From Alloyangia pacifica (GTDB taxonomy: Bacteria > Pseudomonadota > Alphaproteobacteria > Rhodobacterales > Rhodobacteraceae): a DNA stretch of 64,000 bases. The notes under the pieces were generated by a model. It was given only the letters and a program-made list of their open reading frames with translations. It was not told the origin of the DNA and did not search any database. Where the stretch lies: positions 170,790-234,789 of the forward strand of contig NZ_FOZW01000011.1 in NCBI RefSeq assembly GCF_900116195.1, written 5' to 3'. The position numbers were made by a program, and so were the translations under genes. Shown here one piece after another: positions 55,325 through 64,000 of this stretch. The stretch's first letter is position 1. Every line of letters begins with the position of its first letter.

Positions 55325-56419
55325 ATGACCAATTCAAAAACTGGCAAGACCGACAAGATCGTGCTTGATGTCGCGCTGCAGGGCGGCGGTGCCCATGGCG
55401 CCTTCACCTGGGGCGTGCTGGACGCATTGCTCGAAGACGGGCGCCTCGAGATCGGCGCGCTCTCCGGCGCAAGCGCGGGGGCGATGAACGCCATCGTGGT
55501 CGCCTCCGGCCTCGCCACCGGCGGCAACGAGGGCGGCCGCGCGGCGCTGCGGCGCTTCTGGACCTCGGTGAACGCCGCCGCGCGGGAGGCCACCCCGGTG
55601 TTCCACATGCTGGAGAGTTTTCCCGGCTTCTTCGCCGCCTCCGCGGCCTGGTGGCAAATGGTCAGTGGCGGGCAGGTCACCGTCTCGTCGCGCCCCTGGC
55701 AGGGGCGCGCGGCACAGATGGCGCTGCGCGAGCTGATCGCCGAGCAGGTGGATTTCGACGCGCTGAAACGCGAGGACGCGCCCCGCCTCTTCGTCTCGGC
55801 GACCAATGCCCGCAACGGTGCGGCCCATATCTTCCGCAATCACGAGATCAGCCCCGACGTGGCAATCGCCTCGGCCTGCTTGCCGATGAGCTTTCCGCCG
55901 GTGACCATCGACGGGGTGGATTACTGGGACGGCGGCTATGCCGCGAACCCGCCCATCGCCGCGCTGGTCCGTTTCACGCCGCAGGCCGACCTGCTGCTGG
56001 TGACCATCAACCCGGCACAACGTGCCTTCACCCCGCGCTCGCCCGAGGAGATCACCGAGCGGGTCAGCGAAATGGGCTTCAACCAGGCGCTGCTGACCGA
56101 GCTGCGCGGCATTGCCATTATTCAGGAAGCCCTGGTCGAACACATGAAGACGCACGAGGGCGAGAGCGGCTCGGACCTGCTGCGCGACCTGCACGACCTG
56201 CGCATCCACGAAATCCATGACGAGGAGACCCTGTCGGCGCTCGACGCCCATACCAAGATGTATCCCGCGCTCGAAATGCTGCTCGAGCTGCACGGGTCGG
56301 GGCGCGCGGCGGCGCAACGCTGGCTCGCAGAGAACTTCGAGCATCTCGGCAAGCGCGGCACGGCGAAGCTGAAGGAGCGCTATCTTTCGGAGGTGCTGCA
56401 AGGCGATCCGCCCGGCTGA
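55325..56419 (+). CDS. patatin-like phospholipase
   Basis: 364 residues from ATG 55325. The oxyanion loop GGGAHGAFTWG (20-30), the nucleophile elbow GASAG with Ser50 and the catalytic DGG motif in VDYWDGGYAANPP are all present. No signal peptide. GGAGG lies about 14 bases upstream, a long spacing, so the exact start is less certain. The family hydrolyses acyl esters of lipids. A ClsC-like phospholipase D gene follows. Confidence 0.93.
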   Translation: MTNSKTGKTDKIVLDVALQGGGAHGAFTWGVLDALLEDGRLEIGALSGASAGAMNAIVVASGLATGGNEGGRAALRRFWTSVNAAAREATPVFHMLESFPGFFAASAAWWQMVSGGQVTVSSRPWQGRAAQMALRELIAEQVDFDALKREDAPRLFVSATNARNGAAHIFRNHEISPDVAIASACLPMSFPPVTIDGVDYWDGGYAANPPIAALVRFTPQADLLLVTINPAQRAFTPRSPEEITERVSEMGFNQALLTELRGIAIIQEALVEHMKTHEGESGSDLLRDLHDLRIHEIHDEETLSALDAHTKMYPALEMLLELHGSGRAAAQRWLAENFEHLGKRGTAKLKERYLSEVLQGDPPG

Positions 56420-56579
56420 TCGGCAGAAGTTCTCGACGCGGACGCCGCCTTCACGCTAGGCTTTCACCCAAGCGGCAGCAAAGACCCGCGACGGAAGGGA
56501 GGACGGCGGCGCCCCAGACCGACGACGGAGCGGTCGGCGGGAGATGCGCGGCGGGTGATCTCACCGGACGGGTCGGAAG

Positions 56580-58136
56580 ATGTGGGTGTGTCCGATGCGT
56601 TTTCTCGAAGTCCTTCTCGTACTCGTGCTTGTCCTCGTGACCTTCGTCTTCGGGATGAAGCTGGCCTTTCCCCTGCCCGACCGGAATTTCGCCGAAGAGC
56701 AACTGCACCTGCCGCCTGACACCGAGGGCGCGCTCGGGCAGATCATCGCGCCGATCCTCGCCGCGCATGAAGGGCAGAGCGGCGTGCTGCCGCTGGCCGA
56801 CGGGCGCGACGCCTTTGCCGCACGGGTGCTGCTGGCGCGGGCCGCGCAGGTCTCGATCGACGCGCAGTATTACATCTGGCAGGACGACACGACCGGGATG
56901 ATCCTGCTCGACGAGCTGCGGGCCGCCGCCGCGCGCGGCGTGCAGGTGCGGTTGCTGGTGGACGACAACGGCATACCGGGCCTCGATGCGCTGCTGGCAG
57001 AGCTCGACGCCATGCCGGGCTCCGATGTGCGGATCTTCAACCCCTTCTCCCTGCGCGACCCCAAGCTGGTCTCCTATCTCTTCGATTTCTCCCGACTGAA
57101 CCGGCGCATGCACAACAAGTCGATGACCGTGGACGGCATGGCGACGGTGGTCGGCGGGCGCAACATCGGCGACATCTACTTCGAATACGGCGAGGGCACG
57201 CATTACTTCGACGTCGACGCGCTGGCGATGGGTCCCATCGTCGGCGAGGTCTCGGCCTCTTTCGACCGCTACTGGAACAGCGCCTCGGCCTATGACGCCG
57301 ACCTGCTTCTCGACCCGGTGGACACCCCTGCGCTCGCCGAGGTCGGCAAGGCGGCGCGCTCCTCTTCGATGGGCAACGGCTACCAGAAGGTGGTCGCGGA
57401 AAGTCACCTGATCTCGAGACTGAAGAGCGGCGCGCTGGACCTCGAATGGGGCAATGCGGAACTGATCGTCGACGACCCCGCCAAGGGTCTCGGCAACGTC
57501 GCGGCGGAGAACAAGATCGTCGAACGTCTGTTCGAGCTGATCGCCGAGGTCGACAGCGACCTCGACCTCGTATCCGCCTATTTCATCCCCGGCAATCGCG
57601 GCACGGAGGCGCTGACCGCGCTGGCCGGGAACGGCGTCCGCGTCCGGGTACTGACCAATGCGCTGGAGGCCACCGACGTTATGCCGGTGCATGCCGCCTA
57701 CATGGGCTACCGCAAGCCGCTGCTCGAAGGCGGGGTGACGCTCTACGAGCTGCGGGGCACGCGCGAAGAGCAGGTAAAGCGCTCGCTCCCCGAGGTTCTG
57801 GCGGGCTCGGCCTCGGGCCTCCATGCCAAGGTCTTCGGAATTGACGGGAAACGCGCTTTCATCGGCTCGTTCAACCTCGATCCGCGCTCGGCGCAGATCA
57901 ATACCGAGATGGGGATCCTGATCGACAGCCCGTCGATCGCCGCGAGGCTCTCAGAGCAGCTCGACTCCCCCAGATACGCCTATCACGTCAAGCTCGATGA
58001 CACCGGCAGCCTTGTCTGGACCAACACGCCGCAGGTCGGGCCGCCGCTGGTCTATCACAGCGAGCCGAACACCGGGCTGCTGATGCGCGCTCTGATCCAT
58101 GTCATCGGCTGGCTGCCTGTCGAGTGGATGCTCTGA
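56580..58136 (+). CDS. phospholipase D family protein (ClsC-like cardiolipin synthase)
   Basis: 518 residues with one N-terminal membrane helix (about 8-27). Two HKD motifs: H178-N-K180...D185 (MHNKSMTVDG, followed by GGRNIGDIYFEYG) and H415-A-K417...D422 (LHAKVFGIDGKRAFIGSFN). The RNIGDxYF segment is typical of ClsC/YmdC enzymes, which make cardiolipin from phosphatidylglycerol and phosphatidylethanolamine. An in-frame ATG at 56595 is a possible alternative start. Neither has a strong ribosome site. Confidence 0.9.
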   Translation: MWVCPMRFLEVLLVLVLVLVTFVFGMKLAFPLPDRNFAEEQLHLPPDTEGALGQIIAPILAAHEGQSGVLPLADGRDAFAARVLLARAAQVSIDAQYYIWQDDTTGMILLDELRAAAARGVQVRLLVDDNGIPGLDALLAELDAMPGSDVRIFNPFSLRDPKLVSYLFDFSRLNRRMHNKSMTVDGMATVVGGRNIGDIYFEYGEGTHYFDVDALAMGPIVGEVSASFDRYWNSASAYDADLLLDPVDTPALAEVGKAARSSSMGNGYQKVVAESHLISRLKSGALDLEWGNAELIVDDPAKGLGNVAAENKIVERLFELIAEVDSDLDLVSAYFIPGNRGTEALTALAGNGVRVRVLTNALEATDVMPVHAAYMGYRKPLLEGGVTLYELRGTREEQVKRSLPEVLAGSASGLHAKVFGIDGKRAFIGSFNLDPRSAQINTEMGILIDSPSIAARLSEQLDSPRYAYHVKLDDTGSLVWTNTPQVGPPLVYHSEPNTGLLMRALIHVIGWLPVEWML

Positions 58137-58223
58137 GCGGGCGGTTGCGGCGGGCGTGACCTTGCGACATCTTCGCAGTCAGGCGCTGTCGCGGCGCCGC
58201 AACGAACTCACGGAGCCCCCGCC

Positions 58224-59057
58224 ATGACCCAACCCTGCATCATCTGCGTTGCCATCACCGGCTCGCTGCCCACCAAGGCCGACAACCCCGCCGTGCCGAT
58301 CACCGTGGCCGAGCAGGTCGAGTCGACGCAGGAAGCCTTCGAGGCCGGGGCCACCATCGCCCATTGCCACGTGCGCGACGACGAGGGCAAACCGACCTCG
58401 GACCCCGAGCGTTTCGCCGCGCTGAAGGAGGGGATCGAAACGCACTGTCCCGGGATGATCGTGCAGCTCTCGACCGGGGGCCGATCCGGCGCGGGCAAGA
58501 CCCGCGGCGGCATGCTGCCTTTGAAGCCGGACATGGCCTCACTCTCCGTGGGGTCGAACAACTTTCCCACCCGCGTCTACGAGAACCCGCCGGATCTGGT
58601 GGAATGGCTGGCCTCGGAGATGAAGACCTACGGCGTGAAGCCCGAGATCGAGGCCTTTGACCTGTCGCACATCTATCAGGCCAAGGCGATGGCCGAACGC
58701 GGCGAGCTGGTCGGCACGCCCTATGTGCAGTTCGTCATGGGGGTGAAGAACTCGATGCCTGCGGTGAAGCGGGTGTTCGACTACTACGTCGAGACGGTGA
58801 AGGTGCTCTTCGGCGAGGATGCGCCGTGGTGCGCTGCCGGGATCGGGCGGCACCAGATCGAGCTGAACGAGTGGGCGGCCGCCGCGGGCGGGCACCTGCG
58901 CACCGGGCTCGAGGACAACATCCGTCTCGACCGCCACACGCTCGCGCCGTCGAACGCCGCGCTGGTGCAGCGTGCCGCCGAGGTGGCGCAGAAACATGGC
59001 CGCTCCATCGCCACCCCGGCCGAGGCCCGCGCGCTGCTGGGGCTGCGCGCGGCCTGA
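58224..59057 (+). CDS. beta-keto acid cleavage enzyme (BKACE, former DUF849)
   Basis: 277 residues. The zinc-binding H47-x-H49 (AHCHVRDDEG), GGRSGAG near residue 90 and the late GIGRHQIELN are typical BKACE features. These enzymes split a 3-keto acid with acetyl-CoA to give acetoacetate and a new CoA ester; known cases act on 3-keto-5-aminohexanoate or dehydrocarnitine. The convergent BCCT transporter next door makes a carnitine/betaine-like substrate attractive but unproven. Confidence 0.92.
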   Translation: MTQPCIICVAITGSLPTKADNPAVPITVAEQVESTQEAFEAGATIAHCHVRDDEGKPTSDPERFAALKEGIETHCPGMIVQLSTGGRSGAGKTRGGMLPLKPDMASLSVGSNNFPTRVYENPPDLVEWLASEMKTYGVKPEIEAFDLSHIYQAKAMAERGELVGTPYVQFVMGVKNSMPAVKRVFDYYVETVKVLFGEDAPWCAAGIGRHQIELNEWAAAAGGHLRTGLEDNIRLDRHTLAPSNAALVQRAAEVAQKHGRSIATPAEARALLGLRAA

Positions 59058-59061
59058 TCGC

Positions 59062-60738
59062 TCATTCCGCCGGGCTGCCCTCCGGGCGCAGCCCGCCGGA
59101 GGTGCTTTCCTCGCTGGCCGGACCGTGGCCGAACTCCTCGAGGTCCGGCCGCGTGCCGATGGAGATATGCTCGATGTCCTCGGCGGCGAAACCGCGGATG
59201 ATCGACGGGATCATCATGCTGACCAGCACGAAGATCGGCAGGCCGACCACGGTGATCACCTGCTGCAGCGCGGTCAGACCCGCCTCGCCCGCCAGCACGA
59301 TCAGCATCGCGGCCACCACGCCCTCGGCCGCGCCCCAGAACACCCGCTGGTGCACCGGGCCGGGCGTGGCGCTGCCGGTGCAGAGCATGTCCACCACCAG
59401 CGAGGCCGAGTCCGACGAGGTGGCGAAGAAGATCGCCACGATCACCACTGCGAACCCCTGGATGAAAGTGGTGAAGGGGAAATGCTCGAAGAAGGCGAAC
59501 ATCGCCAGCGGCACGCTGTCGGCCACCGCGCGGCTGATCTCTCCGGCGCTGTCTCCCATGGCTTCGCGCGCGGCAAGGCCGAGCCCGTCGAAATCCATCG
59601 CCTGCCAGCCGAAGATGGCGAACCAGATGAGCGTGAAGAGCGACGGCGCCAGCAGCACGCCGAACACGAACTCGCGCACCGTACGACCCCGCGAGATGCG
59701 CGCCACGAAAAGACCGATGAAAGGCGACCAGGTGACGGTCCAGGCCCAGTAGAACACCGTCCAGGACCCTTGCCAGCCCCAGCCGTCGGTGGTCGGGTTC
59801 TCGTTCGCCAGCATGTCGTTCCAGAACGCCAGACGCGGCAGGTTCGAGAAGTAGAGGCCGAATGTTTCGACGATGCCGCGCAGCAGGAACAGCGTCGAGC
59901 CACAGACCAGCACGAAGATCATCAGCGCCACTGCCATGCCGATGTTGAGGTTCGAGAGCATCTTCACGCCCTTGTCGAGTCCGGCGACGATCGAGCCCAC
60001 GGCCACGATGGTCAGAACGGTCAGGATCATCACCTTCACGAAGGCCCCGTCGCCGGTGCCGAACAGCGCGTCGAGCCCGGCGGCGATCTGACTCGAGCCC
60101 AGACCGAGCGAGACTGCCACGCCAAAGAGCGTTCCGAGGATCGAGGCAATGTCGATGGCCTTGCCGACGGGCCCGTGGATGCCCTCTCCCAGCAATGGGT
60201 AGAAGACCGAGCTCACCCGCACCGGCAGGTCATAGCGGTTGATGAAATAGGCAAAGGCGAGACCCGGCAGGGTGAAGATCGTCCAGGTGTGCAGGCCGAG
60301 ATGATAGATGGCGATGGAGATCGCATCCTTGGCGGCTTCTTCGGTGTAGGGTTCGACCCCCGGCAGCGGCGGCTGCGAGAAATGGCTGATCGGCTCGGCC
60401 ACGCCCCAGAACATCAGCACCGTGCCGATGCCGCCGGCGAAGAGCATGGTGAACCACGACAGGTTGGAATAGACCGGCCGCTCGCCCTTGCGCCCCAGGC
60501 GGATGTGCCCGTGGCGTGACATGGCCGCCCAGATCAGAAAGCCCAGCCAGACGTTCACCCCCAGCACGAAGAACCAACCGAGGTTCGTCACGATCCAGCT
60601 TCTCCCGGCGGCGAAGGCGTCGCCGATGGCCTCGGGGAAGATCACGAGGGCCAGCACGAAGAGGATCGTGAAGGCGGCGGAAACGAAGAAGATCGTCGGA
60701 TCGGTGCGCAGTCCGAGGCGGCGGGCAAGCTGTTCCAA
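59062..60738 (-). CDS. BCCT family transporter (betaine/carnitine/choline type)
   Basis: 558 residues if the start is TTG 60738; an upstream ATG at 60810 in frame lacks a ribosome site, so the start is uncertain. About 12 membrane segments; the family signature is WTVFYWAWTVTWSPFIGLFVARISRGRT near residue 320. These carriers take up quaternary amines with Na+ or H+. The gene is convergent with the BKACE gene (4 bases apart) and follows an aldehyde dehydrogenase gene in the same direction. Confidence 0.93.
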   Translation of the reverse strand: MEQLARRLGLRTDPTIFFVSAAFTILFVLALVIFPEAIGDAFAAGRSWIVTNLGWFFVLGVNVWLGFLIWAAMSRHGHIRLGRKGERPVYSNLSWFTMLFAGGIGTVLMFWGVAEPISHFSQPPLPGVEPYTEEAAKDAISIAIYHLGLHTWTIFTLPGLAFAYFINRYDLPVRVSSVFYPLLGEGIHGPVGKAIDIASILGTLFGVAVSLGLGSSQIAAGLDALFGTGDGAFVKVMILTVLTIVAVGSIVAGLDKGVKMLSNLNIGMAVALMIFVLVCGSTLFLLRGIVETFGLYFSNLPRLAFWNDMLANENPTTDGWGWQGSWTVFYWAWTVTWSPFIGLFVARISRGRTVREFVFGVLLAPSLFTLIWFAIFGWQAMDFDGLGLAAREAMGDSAGEISRAVADSVPLAMFAFFEHFPFTTFIQGFAVVIVAIFFATSSDSASLVVDMLCTGSATPGPVHQRVFWGAAEGVVAAMLIVLAGEAGLTALQQVITVVGLPIFVLVSMMIPSIIRGFAAEDIEHISIGTRPDLEEFGHGPASEESTSGGLRPEGSPAE

Positions 60739-60858
60739 GGGCTCAAACCTATGTGTTTTTCCGTGTAACTCCTTTCGCAACGGATCACACCGGCGATGGT
60801 TCCGCCTCAAGTTGCAAACCCGGACATTCGGCCAGCTTGAATGGCCCGTCCATGAAAA

Positions 60859-60881
60859 CGCCGGCCCCTTGGGGACCGGCG
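60859..60881 (-). terminator. terminator after the aldehyde dehydrogenase gene
   Basis: GC hairpin (60859-60868 with 60871-60881, one bulged base, tight loop) followed on the minus strand by TTTT. It lies 32 bases past the dehydrogenase stop and before the BCCT gene, so the two genes are probably separate transcripts. Confidence 0.7.
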
Positions 60882-60912
60882 CAACACTTGGACCGCGATC
60901 TCTCTTTTTGGC

Positions 60913-62376
60913 TCAGAGGTCGATCAGAACCGACTTGGTGCGGCGGTTGGCGAGGTAGGCCTCGCGACCGAGGTCCTTGCCAAGACCGCTGGCCTTCCAG
61001 CCGCCGGTCGGAAGGATGTGGTCGCGGGTGCGCCCGTAGCGGTTGACCCAGACCGTGCCCGCCTCGAGATCGCGGGTCAGGCGCAGCGCCCGGGAAAGGT
61101 CGCGGGTGAAGAGGCCCGCCGCCAGCCCGTAGGTCGGATGGCTGGCCAGCTTCATCGCCTGCTCCTCGGTCTCGAAGGTCTGGAAGGTGGCGACCGGGCC
61201 GAAGATCTCTTCGCGCACCGCCGGGCTCGTCTCGTCGACACCGCCGATCAGCGTCGGGCGGTAGAAGGCCCCCTCGTGGTCGAAACGCCCGCCGCCGCAG
61301 ATCAGCTCCGCCCCTTGCTCGGCGGCCGACTGCACGATGCTGTCGATGCGTTGCAGCTGCTTTTCAGAGATGATCGGCGAGAAACCGGCCTCGGCGCTGT
61401 GGGTCGCGGAGGGGGTGATCTTGGCAAACCGCTCCGCGAGCTTGGCCGCCAACTCATCTGCCACGCTGGCCTCGACGATCATCCGAGAGCCGGCGACGCA
61501 GAACTGCCCGGCATTGGGGATGATCCCGGTGGTCAGCGCGTCGGCAGCCACGTCGAGGTCGGCGTCGGCGAAGACCACCATCGGGCTCTTGCCGCCCAGC
61601 TCCAGCGTCATCGGCTTGATGCCGCAGCGCGCGATGTTCTCCATGATCGCGGCCCCGGCGCGGGTCGATCCGGTGAAGGACACCTTGTCGATGCCCGGGT
61701 GGCCGGTGATCGCGTTGCCCGTGGTCGGCCCGTCGCCCAGCACGACGTTGACGAGGCCCGCGGGAATACCCGCCTTCACCGACAGTTCCGCCAGGTAAAG
61801 CGTGGTGTATGGGGTCATCTCCGAGGGTTTCAGCACGACGGCATTGCCCGCCGAAAGCGCCGGGCCGAGCTTCCAGGCAGCCATGGAGATCGGGAAGTTC
61901 CAGGGGGTGATCGCGCCGATCACGCCGTAGGGGTGGTCCGAGATGAAGCCGAAGTGGCTGTCCGACGTGGGCACCAGCGTGCCGGCCTCCTTGTCGGCGA
62001 ACTCGGCGAAGAAGCGGATCTGCTCGGCGGTGACCATCACGTCGCCGACCAGCGCCGCCGCATAGGGGCGCGAGGAGCAGATCGCCTCGAGCTTGGCCAG
62101 CGTTTCGGCCTCCTTCTCGATCAGGTCCGCCCAGGCGTGCAGGGCGCGCAGGCGCGCGCGCGGCTGCATCCCCGCCCAGCCCGAGGTCTCCAGCGCGTTG
62201 CGGGCGCTCTGCACGGCGCGATCAACCAGCGCCGCGTCGGCGCAGGGGATGGCGCCGAGCAGCTTGCCGGTGGAGGGAGAGGTCAGCTCCATCGCGTCCT
62301 CACCCGAGACGTACTCGCCACCGATGAAATGCTGCTTGGGCAGCGAGAGACTGGCGGGATCGAAAGCGAACGTCAT
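60913..62376 (-). CDS. NAD(P)-dependent aldehyde dehydrogenase
   Basis: 487 residues from ATG 62376 with GAGG upstream; the frame stays open to 62523 but the extra part is unlike the family. The catalytic Cys293 is in NAGQFCVAGSR and the base Glu in LELGGKSP. ITPWNFPISMAAWKLGPAL and GSTRAGAA are cofactor-binding segments. The C-terminal GRTRDHILPTGGWKASGLGKDLG fits betaine-aldehyde- or aminobutyraldehyde-type branches. With BCCT and BKACE neighbours a role in amine breakdown is likely but not proven. Confidence 0.93.
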   Translation of the reverse strand: MTFAFDPASLSLPKQHFIGGEYVSGEDAMELTSPSTGKLLGAIPCADAALVDRAVQSARNALETSGWAGMQPRARLRALHAWADLIEKEAETLAKLEAICSSRPYAAALVGDVMVTAEQIRFFAEFADKEAGTLVPTSDSHFGFISDHPYGVIGAITPWNFPISMAAWKLGPALSAGNAVVLKPSEMTPYTTLYLAELSVKAGIPAGLVNVVLGDGPTTGNAITGHPGIDKVSFTGSTRAGAAIMENIARCGIKPMTLELGGKSPMVVFADADLDVAADALTTGIIPNAGQFCVAGSRMIVEASVADELAAKLAERFAKITPSATHSAEAGFSPIISEKQLQRIDSIVQSAAEQGAELICGGGRFDHEGAFYRPTLIGGVDETSPAVREEIFGPVATFQTFETEEQAMKLASHPTYGLAAGLFTRDLSRALRLTRDLEAGTVWVNRYGRTRDHILPTGGWKASGLGKDLGREAYLANRRTKSVLIDL

Positions 62377-62597
62377 GGGATACCTCGTGCTGGTCTTGCG
62401 TGGTTCGTGTCGCCAAGCCCCCCTTCCGCGCGACATGTCCGTCGCCGCAAGGCACCTTCGCGACCGAAATTTCTGCGCAAGTCTTAGCGAGGAGAATTTT
62501 CGCTGGCCAGTGCCGGCGTTCACGCCTCGTCGCAGGTCGCCTGCCGCACGCTACGTAAGGCGCGATTTCCGGGCAGTTCGTCCGACACTTCCGCGCA

Positions 62598-62676
62598 CCA
62601 GATCGCGCCCCGCGGCGGACATGCTGCCCAACTCGTAGACACGGACGAAGGTGCGGATATTGTCGAGGTAGGACAT
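62598..62676 (-). pseudogene. truncated LysR regulator remnant
   Basis: ATG 62676 opens MSYLDNIRTFVRVYELGSMS AAGRDL, a clear LysR helix-turn-helix start, but the match stops at about 62599. The frame then runs 16 unrelated codons to a stop at 62551. The rest of the regulator is missing. The surrounding 62377-62777 has no other gene; it holds the upstream regions of the dehydrogenase and puuD. Confidence 0.7.
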
Positions 62677-62777
62677 TCTCTGGGAAATCTTGAAACTGCT
62701 TGGTTTACCCCGGAGATAGCAGAATAATCGGTCCCGGCCTAGGGTGCCGCAAAAGACCACATCAGGGAGAGACGGGC

Positions 62778-64000
62778 ATGTATGATCTTGCCATCATCTG
62801 GGATTGGCTCGGCTTCGCCGTGCGCTGGCTGCACGTGATCACCGCGATCGCCTGGATCGGCTCGTCCTTCTATTTCATCGCGCTCGACCTCGGACTGCGC
62901 AAGGTGCCGCACCTGCCCCCCGGTGCCAGCGGCGAGGAATGGCAGGTCCACGGCGGCGGCTTCTACCACATCCAGAAGTACCTCGTGGCGCCCGAGACCA
63001 TGCCCGACCACCTGACCTGGTTCAAATGGGAGAGCTACGCGACCTGGCTGTCGGGCGCGGCGCTGCTGATGATCGTCTACTGGGCCGGCGGCGAGCTCTT
63101 CCTGCTCGATCCGACCAAGGCCGACATCTCGCTCTTCGTCGGCATCGTGATCTCTGCGCTGTCGCTGACCATCGGCTGGCTGATCTACGACCGGCTGTGC
63201 AAGTCCAAGCTCGGCGAGACACCGACGCTGCTGATGCTGCTGCTCTTCGGGATGCTGGTGGTGATGTCCTGGGGCTACAACCAGATCTTCACCGGCCGCG
63301 CCGCGCTGCTGCACCTCGGCGCCTTCACCGCCACCATCATGACCGCCAACGTCTTCTTCATCATCATGCCGAACCAGCGCATCGTGGTGGACGACCTGAA
63401 GAACGGCCGCACGCCCGATCCCAAGTACGGCAAGATCGCCAAGCTGCGCTCGACGCACAACAACTACCTGACGCTGCCCGTCGTCTTCCTGATGCTGTCG
63501 AACCACTACCCGCTGGCCTTTGCCACCGCCAACGCCTGGATCATCCCCTGCCTGGTGTTCCTGATGGGCGTGACGATCCGGCACTTCTTCAACTCGATGC
63601 ACGCCCGCAAGGGCACGCCCTACTGGACCTGGGCGGTCACCGCGCTGCTGTTCATCGCCATCGCCTGGCTCTCGACCGCGCCGATGATGGACAGCTACGA
63701 GGAGGCCGAGGCCCGGCCCCTCACCGCGACCGAGCAGAAGTTCGCGGCGGCGACCGGCTTCGAGGACGCCTATTACGCGGTGATCGGCAATTGCTCGATG
63801 TGCCATGCGCGCGAGCCCTCGTGGGACGGGCTGCACCACCCGCCCAAGGGCGTGGTGCTGGAGACCGAATCCGACGTCGCGCGCCACGCGAAGTTGATCT
63901 TCCTGCAGGCCGGGGCCAGCCACGCCATGCCGCCGCCCAACGCCATCCAGATGGACGACGCCGCGCGCCGCGAAATCGTGCAATGGTACCGCGCCGCGAC
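62778..64000 (+). CDS. puuD: urate hydroxylase PuuD, partial (runs off the window)
   Basis: 407 codons are present from ATG 62778, with AGGGAGAG upstream. The N-terminal about 310 residues form a multi-helix membrane domain (WDWLGFAVRWLHVITAIAWIGSSFYF, later THNNYLTLPVVFLMLSNHYP). The C-terminal part has a cytochrome c motif CSMCHA near residue 340, followed by MPPPNA as in class I cytochromes. PuuD oxidises urate to 5-hydroxyisourate and passes electrons to the respiratory chain. The end of the gene lies beyond position 64000. Confidence 0.95.
   Translation, partial: MYDLAIIWDWLGFAVRWLHVITAIAWIGSSFYFIALDLGLRKVPHLPPGASGEEWQVHGGGFYHIQKYLVAPETMPDHLTWFKWESYATWLSGAALLMIVYWAGGELFLLDPTKADISLFVGIVISALSLTIGWLIYDRLCKSKLGETPTLLMLLLFGMLVVMSWGYNQIFTGRAALLHLGAFTATIMTANVFFIIMPNQRIVVDDLKNGRTPDPKYGKIAKLRSTHNNYLTLPVVFLMLSNHYPLAFATANAWIIPCLVFLMGVTIRHFFNSMHARKGTPYWTWAVTALLFIAIAWLSTAPMMDSYEEAEARPLTATEQKFAAATGFEDAYYAVIGNCSMCHAREPSWDGLHHPPKGVVLETESDVARHAKLIFLQAGASHAMPPPNAIQMDDAARREIVQWYRAA

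Overview
The window is high-GC DNA with tightly packed operons and many short start/stop overlaps. Gene content (form I CO dehydrogenase, tripartite tricarboxylate transporter, several periplasmic-binding-protein ABC systems, BCCT and BKACE genes, PuuD) fits an alphaproteobacterium, most likely a Rhodobacterales/Roseobacter-type marine heterotroph. The taxon is inferred from content; no rRNA, tRNA, phage, replication or CRISPR locus was seen.

Layout, left to right. 1-5.7 kb: minus-strand operon of TctC, TctB, TctA, a two-domain universal stress protein and the first codons of a further gene, preceded by a cytoplasmic-type sulfatase and a divergent MarR regulator. 6.3-10.4 kb: a fused indolepyruvate:ferredoxin oxidoreductase and its divergent Lrp/AsnC regulator, with a palindrome between them. 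10.4-12.2 kb: a SulP anion transporter. 12.2-14.0 kb: a decayed zone with a broken FAH-family gene and remnants of IS21 (IstB) and IS3 elements. 14.1-15.1 kb: a zinc alcohol dehydrogenase.

15.3-30.4 kb: one long minus-strand catabolic operon. It encodes a dipeptide-type ABC transporter, two separate HyuA + DUF917 gene pairs flanking the substrate-binding protein gene, an isoaspartyl peptidase and an M19 dipeptidase. A divergent MalT/LuxR-like regulator sits upstream, with a 14-bp direct repeat in the shared promoter. The set reads as uptake and opening of cyclic amide or modified-peptide compounds and is the least characterised system here.

30.8-34.7 kb: a LysR regulator, an ALDH7-type dehydrogenase (AmaB) and a convergent AmaA-like FAD oxidase, consistent with pipecolate/lysine breakdown. 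34.9-41.2 kb: a glycosidase-like protein with no signal peptide, then a glucose/mannose-type ABC transporter operon. 41.5-49.7 kb: a form I aerobic CO dehydrogenase cluster, coxC-coxM-coxS-coxL-coxD-coxE-coxF, with an array of LytTR-like repeats between coxC and coxM. 49.9-54.8 kb: a two-component system followed by a PQQ dehydrogenase whose membrane part appears to be a separate small gene.

54.8-64 kb: a GFA enzyme, a patatin-like phospholipase, a ClsC-like phospholipase D protein, a BKACE enzyme, a BCCT transporter, an aldehyde dehydrogenase, a truncated LysR remnant and the start of puuD, which runs off the window. GC-rich intercistronic hairpins without U-tracts recur through the window, especially directly after transporter binding-protein genes.
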